Made by a program: the position numbers and the translations under genes
Notes under the pieces: model-generated
What the model was told of the DNA's origin: nothing
The model's input: the letters and a program-made list of their open reading frames with translations, nothing else
Databases searched by the model: none
Part shown: positions 51,622 through 60,536 of the stretch, one piece after another
How the letters are laid out: the number at the start of each line of letters is the position of its first letter
Numbering within the stretch: position 1 is the first letter of the stretch
Assembly (NCBI RefSeq): GCF_048751585.1
Contig: NZ_JAZHOB010000008.1
Location: 260,939 to 324,938, forward strand
Reading direction: 5' to 3'
From: G025836975 sp048751585
GTDB taxonomy: Bacteria; Pseudomonadota; Gammaproteobacteria; Burkholderiales; Burkholderiaceae_B
DNA: 64,000 nt

Positions 51622-54406
51622 GGCGAACCCCTTCTTCGTGGTTTATTAAATATTCTTCCAGCGCCCGCACTACGCGCTCCATCCGGGTGCTGCGCGATCC
51701 CTTGACCAGGATATTGGCCGGAGTCAGCGTAAACAGGTAGGGATTCAGTTTTTCCATGGAATCGAAGGCGCGGGCGTTGGCTCCGAACGCCTGGGCGGCA
51801 TGGACGCTGGCGGGACCGAAAGCCAGCAATACATCGATACCGCGCTCGCGGGCATAATCGCCGACCTCCGCATGCATGGCGGGGCCGTTCTGGCCGACTT
51901 CGCCCATATCGCCCAGCACCAGCACTTTTCTGCCTGCCAATTGCGCCAGCACATCAATGGCGGCGCGCACCGAATCGGGATTCGCGTTATAGGTATCGTC
52001 GATCAGCTGGAAACCTCCCGCCAGCTTGCGCGGCTGCATGCGCCCGGCCACCGGGTTGAAGGCTTCCAGGCCCTCCACGATGGCGGACAGCGATACTCCC
52101 GCGCACAAGGCGCAAGCCGCCGCGGCAAGCGCATTGCGCAAGTTGTGCACCCCCGGCGCGGACAGAACCAGCCCGGCATTGCCCACGGGAGTATGGATCT
52201 GGCAAAGCGTGCGTGTCGGTTCCGCATGTATCTGGTCGGCATGGACCTCAAAGCCCGCATCGAAGCCAAAGCGCAGCACCTGGCGGCCTCCGGCCATCCG
52301 GGTCCACAAATCCGTATAGGCATCGTCGCCGGGAAAGACGGCCATGCCGCTGTCGGGCAGCGCTTCCAGTACCGATCCGTTCTCCAGCGCCACAGCCTCC
52401 ACGGTATGCATGAACTCCTGATGCTCGCGCTGGGCGTTGTTCACCAAGGCCACCGTGGGCTGCGCCACATCGGCCAGCAGGGATATTTCGCCGGGATGAT
52501 TCATACCGAGTTCGAACACGGCGGCCAGATGCCCGCGATTCAGGCGCAGCACCGTCAGGGGAACGCCTATATCGTTATTCAGGTTGCCGCGCGTGGCCAG
52601 GCTGCCGTCTTGACCCAGCGCCTGCCGGAGTATCGACGCAATCATTTCCTTAGTGGTGGTCTTGCCGTTGCTTCCCGTCACGCCGATGACCGGCAGCTGG
52701 AACAAGCGCCGCCAGGCCGTGGCGATGCGCAGCAAGGCCTGGCGCGTATCGCCGAGCACGAACTGCGGCAACTGGACCGAAGCGTCGCGCCGCGCGACGA
52801 TGGCCGCGCAGGCGCCCGCGGCAAGCGCGGTGGCCAGATAATCGTGCCCATCGAACGCATCGCCCTTCAGCGCCAGAAACATCTGGCCCTCATCCAGGGT
52901 ACGCGTATCGGAAGACAGCCTGGAATCCTGCAGGAACGTCAGGGCGAACCGGGCCCATTCGCGGTCGTCGAACGGCGCGCGCACGCCTTGCGATTCCTGA
53001 TAGGTCTCATGGCCCTTGCCCGCCAGCAGCACGACATCGTCGGGACCGGCGCTCCAGATGGCCGACAGGATGGCAAGCGCCCTGTCCTCTTCGATCCGGG
53101 GCGCCAGCGGCATGCCCGATATGATCTGCTCGATGATGTCTCGCGGGGCTTCGACGCGCGGGTTGTCATTGGTCAAGATCACGACATCGGCGCGCTCGGC
53201 CGCGATGCGGCCCATGATGGGGCGCTTGCCGATGTCGCGGCTGCCTCCGCAGCCGAATACGCACACCAGCTTGCCGCCGCGCACCGCCGCCACATCGCGC
53301 AAGGCGCGCAGCGCGCGCTCCAGCGCGTCGGGCGTATGCGCATAATCGACCACCACCATGGGGGCCGCCCGGACAGCGCCGGCACGCGCCAACGGCTCGA
53401 CAATCTGCAAGCGGCCCTGCACCGAACTCAGGGTCGCCAGCACCCGCGCCACTTTGGACAAATCCCAGCCCAGCTCCTGCAACACCCCCGCAACCAGCAA
53501 TAGATTGGAAATATTGTGTTCGCCAACCAGACGCGTCAACAACTGGGCCGCGCCATCACGGGTGCGCAGATTGAAAACCAATCCGTAGGGCCCCGCCTGT
53601 ATCTCTTCCGCCCGCACATCGGCGTCAAGCCCGGGCTGCATGGAATACGAAACCGCCATTTCCGCAGGCAGGACCCGCAACAGCTCTGCGCCCGCGGGGT
53701 CATCGGCATTGACAACGGCGCGGCGCAAACCGGGCCAGCCGAAGAGCGCGAACTTGGCCTGCCTGTAATTTTCCAGCGTGTGGTGATAATCAAGGTGATC
53801 GTGCGTCAGGTTGGTGAACGCGGCGATATCGATGCGCACATGGCTCAAGCGGCCCTGCACCAAGCCGATGGACGACGCCTCCAGTGCAACGGCTGCCGCG
53901 CCGGCATCGCGCATGACGGCCAGGCTGCGATGCATGGTCAGGACATCCGGGGTGGTCAAGGAACCGCCCAGATTCTCGCCGCTGGGCAGCGATACGCCCA
54001 GAGTGCCCACGGTACCGCAAGGAATTCCTTCGGCGTTCAGTGCCGCCGCCAGCCATTGGACGCAACTGGTCTTGCCATTGGTGCCCGTCACGGCAACGAC
54101 GGACAAGGCCGTCGAGGGCTCGCCGTACCATAGATGCGCGACTTCGCCCAACTGCTCCGCAAGCTGAGGGACCTCCAGGATGGGAATCTCCACCCCCGGC
54201 GCGGCGCCGGAGGCGCCATCGCCATGCAAGACTATTGCGGCAGCGCCAAGCTCGACGGCACGCTGAATATAAAGACGTCCATCGCTGGCTAGCCCCGGGC
54301 ATGCAAAAAACACATCGCCAGCTTGAAGCTGGCGCGTATCCAGGCACAAATGCGCCTTGCGGGCGACATGCCTGTTCAGCCATGAAATGATCTCTTGCGC
54401 TCTCAT
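51611..54406 (-). CDS. murEF: Fused MurE-MurF: UDP-MurNAc-tripeptide synthetase / tripeptide--D-Ala-D-Ala ligase
   Basis: One 931-residue ORF carries two Mur ligases. MurE occupies about 1-480, with the ATP loop VTGTNGKTS at 106-114 and the DNPR motif (LTNDNPRVEAPRD) that selects meso-diaminopimelate. MurF follows from about 490, beginning LSSDTRTLDEG near 497, with its ATP loop VTGSNGKTT from 576 and the end VKGSRSTRMERVV. No stop codon or internal frameshift separates them. In most bacteria murE and murF are separate neighbouring genes; the fusion is known in Bordetella. It overlaps ftsI by four bases. Confidence 0.96.
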   Translation of the reverse strand: MRAQEIISWLNRHVARKAHLCLDTRQLQAGDVFFACPGLASDGRLYIQRAVELGAAAIVLHGDGASGAAPGVEIPILEVPQLAEQLGEVAHLWYGEPSTALSVVAVTGTNGKTSCVQWLAAALNAEGIPCGTVGTLGVSLPSGENLGGSLTTPDVLTMHRSLAVMRDAGAAAVALEASSIGLVQGRLSHVRIDIAAFTNLTHDHLDYHHTLENYRQAKFALFGWPGLRRAVVNADDPAGAELLRVLPAEMAVSYSMQPGLDADVRAEEIQAGPYGLVFNLRTRDGAAQLLTRLVGEHNISNLLLVAGVLQELGWDLSKVARVLATLSSVQGRLQIVEPLARAGAVRAAPMVVVDYAHTPDALERALRALRDVAAVRGGKLVCVFGCGGSRDIGKRPIMGRIAAERADVVILTNDNPRVEAPRDIIEQIISGMPLAPRIEEDRALAILSAIWSAGPDDVVLLAGKGHETYQESQGVRAPFDDREWARFALTFLQDSRLSSDTRTLDEGQMFLALKGDAFDGHDYLATALAAGACAAIVARRDASVQLPQFVLGDTRQALLRIATAWRRLFQLPVIGVTGSNGKTTTKEMIASILRQALGQDGSLATRGNLNNDIGVPLTVLRLNRGHLAAVFELGMNHPGEISLLADVAQPTVALVNNAQREHQEFMHTVEAVALENGSVLEALPDSGMAVFPGDDAYTDLWTRMAGGRQVLRFGFDAGFEVHADQIHAEPTRTLCQIHTPVGNAGLVLSAPGVHNLRNALAAAACALCAGVSLSAIVEGLEAFNPVAGRMQPRKLAGGFQLIDDTYNANPDSVRAAIDVLAQLAGRKVLVLGDMGEVGQNGPAMHAEVGDYARERGIDVLLAFGPASVHAAQAFGANARAFDSMEKLNPYLFTLTPANILVKGSRSTRMERVVRALEEYLINHEEGVRHAT

Positions 54407-56139
54407 CGCGGCTTCTCACCGTTGGGGCCGACGGCCACCAGCGACTCGATCGGCGCATCCGGCTGCACGCCAAGGCGGCGCAGGCTGCTGGACACGACAT
54501 CGGCGAACACCGGCGCGGCCACCCGGCCGCCGTAGTAGCCATTGGAATGCGGCTCGTCTATCGTGATCGCCACGACGATGCGCGGATTGGATACCGGGGC
54601 GAAGCCGACGAAAGATCCGCGATAAAGCGAGGTGCTGTATTTGCCGTTGACGATCTGCCTTGCCGTGCCGCTCTTGCCCGCGACCCGGTAGCCCTGCACT
54701 TGTGCAAGCTTGGCGCCGTCAGGGCCGGCCGCCGCTTCCAGCATGGCACGGATTTGCGCGGACACCTGGGGCGTATAGACCTGTACGCTGGTCGGCTTGC
54801 CTTCGCGCTTGAGCAGGGTCAAGGAAACCATGTCGCCATTGCGCGCGAAGGCCGTATAGGCATGGGCGATCTGCAGCAGCGAGACAGACAGGCCATAGCC
54901 GTAAGCCATGGTGGCGCGCTCGATCGGGCGCCAGCGCTCCCAGGGGCGCAACCGGCCCGACGCCACTCCGGGAAAATTCGCCTGCGGCGCGCGGCCAAAA
55001 CCCAGCTCAGTGAATTTGGTCCACATCTCCTGGGATGTAAGGCGTTCGGAAATCATGGTCATGCCGATATTGCTGGAACGCCGCAGGATGCCCGCGACAT
55101 TCAGGGTGCCGTTGCGGCTGACATCGGAAATGGTGGAACCCTGGTAGCGGTAATGGCCGTTGCCCGTATCGAACAGCGTGGATGTCGTTATGCGTTTGAT
55201 GTCCAGCGCCAGGGCCGCCGTGAACGGCTTCATGATGGAACCGGGCTCGAAAGTGTCGGTGATCGCGCGATTGCGCAGAGCCGGTCCCTTTCGATCGTCG
55301 CGATCATTGGGATCGTAAGTAGGCAGGTTGACCAGCGCCAGCACTTCGCCCGTGCGCACGTCGATCACGATGCCGGCCCCCGCCTTGGCCTTGTGCTCTT
55401 CAAGCGCCTTCTTCAGGGCCGTGAAGGTATCGAACTGCAGGCCCGCGTCGATCGACAGCATCAGGTCCTGCCCATCCACGGGCGGGATGATGGCCTGCAC
55501 GTCTTCCACCACGCGGCCCAGCCTGTCCTTGATGACGCGGCGCGAGCCCGGCCGGCCGGACAGCTCTGAATTGAACGCCAGCTCGACGCCCTCGATTCCC
55601 TTGTCTTCGATATTGGTAAAGCCGATCACATGGGCCGCAATATCGCCTTCCGGGTAAAAGCGGCGCATCTCGGCCTGCTGATGAAATCCCGGCACTTTCA
55701 TATGCTTGATTTCATCCGCGATATCGACCGACACCTGGCGCTTGATGTAGACAAAGTTCTTGTCCTCGTCCGCCAGCCGGCTTTTAATGTCCTTGACCGA
55801 CATGCCCAGCAGCTTGCCAAGCTTGGCAAGCTGCGCGCCGCTCGCCTGATTCGCGTCCTCGGGAATGGCCCAGATGGCGCGCACAGGCACGCTGGAGGCC
55901 AGCACCACCGACCCGCTGCGATCGAATATTTTCCCGCGCGTCGCCGGCAGCACCAGGGTCCGTTCGTAGCGCCGCTCGCCCTGCTGTTGCAGGAACTCTG
56001 TGGACAGGCCCTGCAAGTACAAGGCCTTCACACCCAAGGCGGAAAACCCCAGCATCAGCAGAATCAGCACCAGCCGGGAACGCCACAAAGGCATCTGCAC
56101 ATTCAGCACCGGGCTATCGTAAAAGCGAACGCGCTTCAT
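54403..56139 (-). CDS. ftsI: Septal peptidoglycan transpeptidase FtsI (PBP3)
   Basis: A 578-residue class B penicillin-binding protein. An N-terminal membrane helix (LVLILLMLGFSALGVKALYL) is followed by the pedestal and a transpeptidase domain. The catalytic triad motifs are SIMK (S301, K304), SSN (355-357) and KSGT (from K489). It cross-links the septal wall built by FtsW. It overlaps ftsL and murEF by four bases each. The C-terminal NGEKPR tail has no obvious function. Confidence 0.96.
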   Translation of the reverse strand: MKRVRFYDSPVLNVQMPLWRSRLVLILLMLGFSALGVKALYLQGLSTEFLQQQGERRYERTLVLPATRGKIFDRSGSVVLASSVPVRAIWAIPEDANQASGAQLAKLGKLLGMSVKDIKSRLADEDKNFVYIKRQVSVDIADEIKHMKVPGFHQQAEMRRFYPEGDIAAHVIGFTNIEDKGIEGVELAFNSELSGRPGSRRVIKDRLGRVVEDVQAIIPPVDGQDLMLSIDAGLQFDTFTALKKALEEHKAKAGAGIVIDVRTGEVLALVNLPTYDPNDRDDRKGPALRNRAITDTFEPGSIMKPFTAALALDIKRITTSTLFDTGNGHYRYQGSTISDVSRNGTLNVAGILRRSSNIGMTMISERLTSQEMWTKFTELGFGRAPQANFPGVASGRLRPWERWRPIERATMAYGYGLSVSLLQIAHAYTAFARNGDMVSLTLLKREGKPTSVQVYTPQVSAQIRAMLEAAAGPDGAKLAQVQGYRVAGKSGTARQIVNGKYSTSLYRGSFVGFAPVSNPRIVVAITIDEPHSNGYYGGRVAAPVFADVVSSSLRRLGVQPDAPIESLVAVGPNGEKPR

Positions 56140-56438
56140 GGCTGGTCCTCCCCGCGTGCCGCCGGGGCGGCAGGCGCCTGGCCTTTGATGTACAAGGTTC
56201 TGTCAGGCGTGGCCGTAACCATTTCCAGCTCTTGCCGTGCCGCGCCGTCGATGCGCGCATTGCGCGCCAATTCGGCTCGCTCCAGTTGCAGGCGGCGCCA
56301 GTCGGTGTCGAGTTCGCGCGCCTTGTCCTCAAGCCTGTCGGCCTGCACGAACAACTGGCGGGACTGGAATCGGGCCGTTACCAATGAAAGAGCTGAAATC
56401 ATCAGCAGGCAGGCGAAGAGCAGGCTCAGGCGACCCAT
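56136..56438 (-). CDS. ftsL: Cell division protein FtsL
   Basis: A 100-residue bitopic protein. A membrane helix (LSLLFACLLMISALSLVTA) is followed by a leucine-zipper coiled coil (ADRLEDKARELDTDWRRLQL) that pairs with FtsB. Sequence similarity in this family is low; the identity rests on size, topology and position between rsmH and ftsI. The frame is open further upstream into rsmH, but the ATG 56438 gives the expected N-terminus. Confidence 0.9.
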   Translation of the reverse strand: MGRLSLLFACLLMISALSLVTARFQSRQLFVQADRLEDKARELDTDWRRLQLERAELARNARIDGAARQELEMVTATPDRTLYIKGQAPAAPAARGEDQP

Positions 56439-56440
56439 GA

Positions 56441-57508
56441 TCAACGCCCCTTCCTGGACTGCGCCGTCGGCGCCACCAGATTCATGGCTTTGACAAAGGA
56501 CGCTCCCTGGTCGGCCGGCAGCGGCGTCGACGTGCGCTCGGCCACACGCAGCACCGCGGACCTGGCCCGGACGTTCTCTTTGGCTTCTTCGTCGCTGGGC
56601 AAAACGCGGCCCAGGGAGTTGAGTATGGGCTGGGGCATGTCCTTCTCGAAAATCGGCAGGCGCGCATGCACCGCAGCCGGCCTGGCGGCCGATGCGATGC
56701 ACTGCTTGACCATGCGGTCTTCAAGAGAATGGAAGCTGATCACCGCCAAACGCCCTCCCGGCGCTAGAACTTTCAGGATTGCCGTGAGGGCGAGCGCGAG
56801 CTCCTGGAGTTCTTGATTGAGGTAAATCCGTATAGCCTGAAAGGTACGAGTGGCCGGATGCTGGCCCTTTTCGCGCGTACGGACGACACTGGCGACGAGC
56901 TCGGCGAGGTCGAGCGTTGTGCGCAGCGGCCTGGATTCGCGGCGAGCAATAACCGCCTTTGCAATCTGGAAAGCAAACCGTTCTTCGCCATATTTAGCTA
57001 TGACCTCCTTTAATTCCTCAAGACCGGCTTGTGCCAGCCATTGCTCAGCGGTAGGACCGCTGCTGGTATCCATCCGCATATCCAGCGGGCCTTCCCGCAT
57101 GAACGAGAACCCCCTGCTGGCGTCATCGATCTGAGGGGATGAGATTCCCAGATCCAGCATTACGCCATCGACCTTCTCAATACCCAGCTCCGCCAGCCTT
57201 TCCGGCATCGCCGCAAAACCGCTATGCACCACAACCACGCGGCTGTCCTCGCGTTGCAAGGCCTGCGCCACGGCTATGGCTTCCGGATCCTTGTCGAAAA
57301 CCACCAGCCTGGACTGCGGCGACAGGCGGGACAGCAACAAGCGGCTGTGCCCACCGCGCCCGAAGGTGCCATCCACGAACACGCCATGCGCCTGCTCCGT
57401 CGATCCGGCCGAAGCCGCCTTGCCACGCTTGCCCTTGGCCCCGAAATCAGGATCAACGAGAGCGTTGACCGCAGGCTCCAGCAGCACGGATCGATGAGAG
57501 AACTCCAT
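56441..57508 (-). CDS. rsmH: 16S rRNA (cytosine1402-N4)-methyltransferase RsmH (MraW)
   Basis: A 355-residue SAM methyltransferase. MEFSHRSVLLEPAVNAL is the standard N-terminus. SAM-binding blocks VDGTFGRGGHSRLLLSRL, VDGVMLDLGISSPQIDDASR and GPLDMRMD follow, then ISFHSLEDRMVK. A lysine-rich insertion of about 20 residues (FGAKGKRGKAASAGSTEQ) sits before the first SAM motif and is absent from E. coli RsmH. It lies eight bases after mraZ and two before ftsL. Confidence 0.95.
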   Translation of the reverse strand: MEFSHRSVLLEPAVNALVDPDFGAKGKRGKAASAGSTEQAHGVFVDGTFGRGGHSRLLLSRLSPQSRLVVFDKDPEAIAVAQALQREDSRVVVVHSGFAAMPERLAELGIEKVDGVMLDLGISSPQIDDASRGFSFMREGPLDMRMDTSSGPTAEQWLAQAGLEELKEVIAKYGEERFAFQIAKAVIARRESRPLRTTLDLAELVASVVRTREKGQHPATRTFQAIRIYLNQELQELALALTAILKVLAPGGRLAVISFHSLEDRMVKQCIASAARPAAVHARLPIFEKDMPQPILNSLGRVLPSDEEAKENVRARSAVLRVAERTSTPLPADQGASFVKAMNLVAPTAQSRKGR

Positions 57509-57516
57509 AGTCAGGT

Positions 57517-57945
57517 TCAGAATGTAAATTCTTCCAGGGCTTCGGTCATGCCCTTGGCAAGGTCTTCCGCTTCGCGACTCGCCCATGCGGCGACATCCCA
57601 CAATTCGAAATGATTGCCCATGCCCAGCAGCATGACCTCACGGGTGAGGCTGGCCGCGGTGCGCAGTTCGGGCGCGACCAGAATTCGGCCGGCGCCGTCC
57701 ATTTCCACATCCTGGGCATTGCCCAGCAGCAAGCGCTGCAAGGGGCGGGCTTTCATGGGGAGCTTTGCGACTTCCTGGCGTTTCTGTTCCCACACGGGAC
57801 GCGGATAGACCAGAAGGCAGCCGTCGGGATGACGTGTGAGGGTCAGACGTCCCTCGACCTGGGAAACGAGCGCGTCACGATGCCGGGTCGGAATGGAGAT
57901 CCGACCCTTGGCATCCAATGTGAGAGCACTGCTACCCTGAAACAC
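57517..57945 (-). CDS. mraZ: Transcriptional regulator MraZ
   Basis: A 142-residue double-SpoVT/AbrB-fold protein. Each half carries the D-x-K/G-x-G-R motif: LDAKGRISIPTRHRD and MDGAGRILVAPELR. MraZ forms a ring that binds repeats upstream of its own gene and represses the dcw cluster. Those repeats are present upstream here. First gene of the division cluster. Confidence 0.95.
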   Translation of the reverse strand: MFQGSSALTLDAKGRISIPTRHRDALVSQVEGRLTLTRHPDGCLLVYPRPVWEQKRQEVAKLPMKARPLQRLLLGNAQDVEMDGAGRILVAPELRTAASLTREVMLLGMGNHFELWDVAAWASREAEDLAKGMTEALEEFTF

Positions 57946-57952
57946 GTTTTTT

Positions 57953-57987
57953 CCCCACTTTTTTGCACAAAATCCTACTTTTCCCCA
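57953..57987 (-). promoter_or_regulatory. Four MraZ-box-like elements spaced 10 bp
   Basis: On the minus strand the pentamers TGGGG (57987), TAGGA (57977), TGCAA (57967) and TGGGG (57957) begin exactly 10 bases apart, each preceded by G of an A/T-rich spacer. The first and last match the known TGGG box; the middle two are degenerate. They lie between the -10 of the promoter and the mraZ ATG, where MraZ binding would block transcription. Confidence 0.75.
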
Positions 57988-58015
57988 CTCTACGGTAAGG
58001 ATTGCAAGAGGTCAA
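57987..58015 (-). promoter_or_regulatory. Sigma-70 promoter of the dcw cluster (Pmra)
   Basis: Minus strand TTGACC (58015-58010), 17-base spacer, TAGAGT (57992-57987). The final T of the -10 is the first base of the first MraZ-box-like element, as expected for repression. Confidence 0.68.
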
Positions 58016-58206
58016 GCGCAAAGTTGCAATTTTTTCAATTACAACAAGTACTTAGCGCCATTTCCAAACGGAGGCGGCAGAAAAATACGTAGAGAAATCA
58101 AGAAATTGGCGAAGCAAGTGCAAGTCGTTTATCAGATCCACGGCGCCAATTCGGGGCCGAGCTTTGCAATTGCTCACAGTTGGCATGGAAATGGATGGGG
58201 AAGAAG

Positions 58207-58617
58207 GTGTGAGACAGGCCTTTAGGCCGGATTCTGTACACCGGGCAAGCCCGGCGGGCAATCATTCCTCTGGGCGTTGCATTGCTGCAGCGCTCTAGCC
58301 ATCTACCCGCATGCTCGAGCGAGCCGCTCTTTCGGCCCGAGGGCCGGCGCATGCCTATTTGATGTTGCTCCGGGTAGAGGTTGCCGCGTTTCACCCTGCG
58401 GCGCCGTACCGGTTTCCCGGCACGCGGCACGGAGATGGCCGTGTCGGTGCATGAAAACATGCCCGCGCCGCAGACTCGTCTCTGTGGCCCTATTCCTCGG
58501 CTTGCCGGCACACCAGGTGCACCGCCTTGCCGGACGGCCGTTAGCCGCTACCCCGCTCTATGGAGTCCGGACCTTCCTCGATGCCATAAGCACCGCGATT
58601 GCCCAGCCTGCCTCACC
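58207..58617 (-). ncRNA. rnpB: RNase P RNA (type A)
   Basis: The minus strand carries the conserved RNase P core: GAGGAAGGTCCGGACTCC near the 5' end, CGGCTAACGGCC, GGAATAGGGCCACAGAGACG, GGGTGAAACGCGG, CAAATAGGCATGCG and the 3' ACAGAATCCGGCCTAAAGGC. The terminal helix P1 forms from 58606-58616 and 58210-58220 (11 pairs, one G-U), which fixes the ends to within a few bases. A TACAAT box just upstream (near 58625) may be its -10. The 190 bases between its 3' end and Pmra show nothing recognisable. Confidence 0.93.
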
Positions 58618-58677
58618 GCTGCATTGTAACCTGCGACAATAGTGTCTTTACCAATCAATGACTGGCTCTGTTTTAAT

Positions 58678-60486
58678 ATGGCTGCGACTACCCTTATCAC
58701 GCTCAGCGATGCCCAGCTCGCATACGGGCATCACCCCCTGCTGGATCATGCCGATCTTGCCATCCAGCCCGGCGAGCGTATCGGACTCATCGGCCGCAAC
58801 GGCGCAGGAAAATCATCGCTGCTGCGCGTGCTGGACGGCCGGACGGCGCTGGACGACGGCGAAGTCATGCGCCTGGGCGGCCTGCGCACCGCAACGGTCG
58901 AGCAGGAGCCCAGCCTGGATAATGACCTGACCGTGTTCGATACGCTCTGCGGAGACGTGACCGAAAGCGAAGACTGGCAGCGCCCTTCGCGCGTCAACGC
59001 CCTGATCGAACAGCTGGGCCTGGATGGGCAGTCCCGCATCGAAGGCTTGTCCGGCGGGATGCGCAAGCGGGTCGCGCTCGCGCGCGCCCTGGCCGAGGAA
59101 CCCGACCTGCTGCTGTTGGACGAGCCCACCAACCATTTGGACTTCATCGGCATTGCATGGCTGGAAAACCTGCTCCTCAATGCCCGTTGCAGCGTCGTCA
59201 TCATTACTCATGACCGGCGCTTCCTGGATGCGGTTTCCACCCGCATCGTCGAACTCGATCGCGGCAAGCTCTTCAGCTTTCCAGGCAATTTCACCCAATG
59301 GCAGCAACGCAAGGCGGAATGGCTGGAAGCCGAAAAGCAACAGAACGCCAAGTTCGATAAAGTCCTTGCGCAAGAAGAAGTTTGGATACGCAAAGGGGTC
59401 GAAGCCCGCCGCACGCGCAACGAAGGGCGGGTGCGGCGCCTGGAGCAGTTGCGCCGTGAGCGCTCGTCGCGGCGCGAACGCCAAGGCAATGTCAATCTGG
59501 CAGTGGCCGAAGGCCAGCGCTCCGGTAAGCTGGTCGCCGAACTGGAGCACGTATCGCACAGCTACGGCGACCTGGTGGTCATCGATGACCTGTCCACCAC
59601 CATCCTGCGCAAGGACCGCATAGGCCTGATCGGACCGAATGGTGCCGGCAAGACCACACTCCTGAAAATCATCCTGGGCGAGCTCAAGCCCGACAGCGGC
59701 CAGGTACGCCTGGGCACGAATCTTACGGTGGGCTACTTCGACCAGATGCGCTCGCAACTGGACGAGAACGCGACGCTGGCCGACACCATCAATCCCGGCA
59801 GCGAATGGATCGAGATCGGCAACCAGCGCAAGCATGTCATGAGCTATCTCGAAGATTTCCTGTTCCCCGCGGCGCGTGCCCACTCGCCGGTGCAAAGCCT
59901 GTCCGGCGGAGAGCGGGCGCGGCTGGTGCTGGCACGCATGTTCGCCCGTCCGACCAACGTGCTGGTACTGGATGAACCCACCAACGACCTGGATATCGAA
60001 ACGCTGGAGCTTCTGGAAGAGCTTCTGCAGGATTACCCCGGCACCGTGCTGCTGGTCAGCCACGATCGGGAATTCCTGAACAATGTGGTCACCCAAACCA
60101 TCGCGGCCGAAGGCAATGGCCAGTGGCGCGAATATGTGGGCGGCTATGATGAATGGCTGGCGCAACGCCCCAGCCAGGCCGCTTCGGAAGCCGAGGAAAG
60201 CAAAGCCCGGAAAAAGGAAGCCGCAGCCGCTGAAAAGCCACGGCCGGCCAAAGCCTCCCGCATCACCTCTTGGGAGCTGCGCGAACTGGAAGGCATCCCC
60301 GACACGATCGCCCAGCTGGAATCCAAACAGACGGAACTCGCCGGCAAACTGGCCGACGGCAGCCTTTACCGCGACGCGCCCGCCGAGGTCGAAGTCATCA
60401 ACGACCAACTGCACGCCATAGAACAGCAGTTAAGCGCCCTGTTCACCCGCTGGGAGGCCCTGGAGGAAAAACGCAGCGCCACTTGA
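58678..60486 (+). CDS. uup: ABC-F family ATPase, Uup type
   Basis: A 602-residue soluble protein with two ABC domains. First domain: GRNGAGKSSLLRVLDG, LSGGMRKRVALARAL, LLLDEPTNHLDF. Second: GPNGAGKTTLLKIILG, LSGGERARLVLARMF, LVLDEPTNDLDI. Between them is the basic ABC-F linker, and at the C-terminus a coiled-coil domain (about 540-600, LESKQTELAGKLADGSLY) typical of Uup, which binds DNA or ribosomes. ABC-F proteins act on the ribosome rather than in transport. Start ATG 58678 gives MAATTLITLSD; a GTG 12 codons earlier is possible. Divergent from rnpB. Confidence 0.92.
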   Translation: MAATTLITLSDAQLAYGHHPLLDHADLAIQPGERIGLIGRNGAGKSSLLRVLDGRTALDDGEVMRLGGLRTATVEQEPSLDNDLTVFDTLCGDVTESEDWQRPSRVNALIEQLGLDGQSRIEGLSGGMRKRVALARALAEEPDLLLLDEPTNHLDFIGIAWLENLLLNARCSVVIITHDRRFLDAVSTRIVELDRGKLFSFPGNFTQWQQRKAEWLEAEKQQNAKFDKVLAQEEVWIRKGVEARRTRNEGRVRRLEQLRRERSSRRERQGNVNLAVAEGQRSGKLVAELEHVSHSYGDLVVIDDLSTTILRKDRIGLIGPNGAGKTTLLKIILGELKPDSGQVRLGTNLTVGYFDQMRSQLDENATLADTINPGSEWIEIGNQRKHVMSYLEDFLFPAARAHSPVQSLSGGERARLVLARMFARPTNVLVLDEPTNDLDIETLELLEELLQDYPGTVLLVSHDREFLNNVVTQTIAAEGNGQWREYVGGYDEWLAQRPSQAASEAEESKARKKEAAAAEKPRPAKASRITSWELRELEGIPDTIAQLESKQTELAGKLADGSLYRDAPAEVEVINDQLHAIEQQLSALFTRWEALEEKRSAT

Positions 60487-60509
60487 ACAGGGCCGGGCGC
60501 CGTTTGCCT

Positions 60510-60536
60510 TGGAAGGCCTTATGCCAGGGCCTTCCA
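60510..60536. terminator. Hairpin between convergent uup and pyrC
   Basis: TGGAAGGCC (60510-60518) pairs perfectly with GGCCTTCCA (60528-60536); the loop contains the pyrC stop codon. No T-run follows on either strand, so termination strength is uncertain. Confidence 0.45.

Noticed and set aside
51800..53503. 567-codon plus-strand open frame inside murEF
   Set aside because: It is a mirror of strongly supported murEF coding sequence, with no recognisable motif and a repetitive His/Arg/Gln-rich composition typical of antisense frames.
58016..58206. Possible small gene between rnpB and the mraZ promoter
   Set aside because: About 190 bases without an ORF having a start signal; nothing recognisable.
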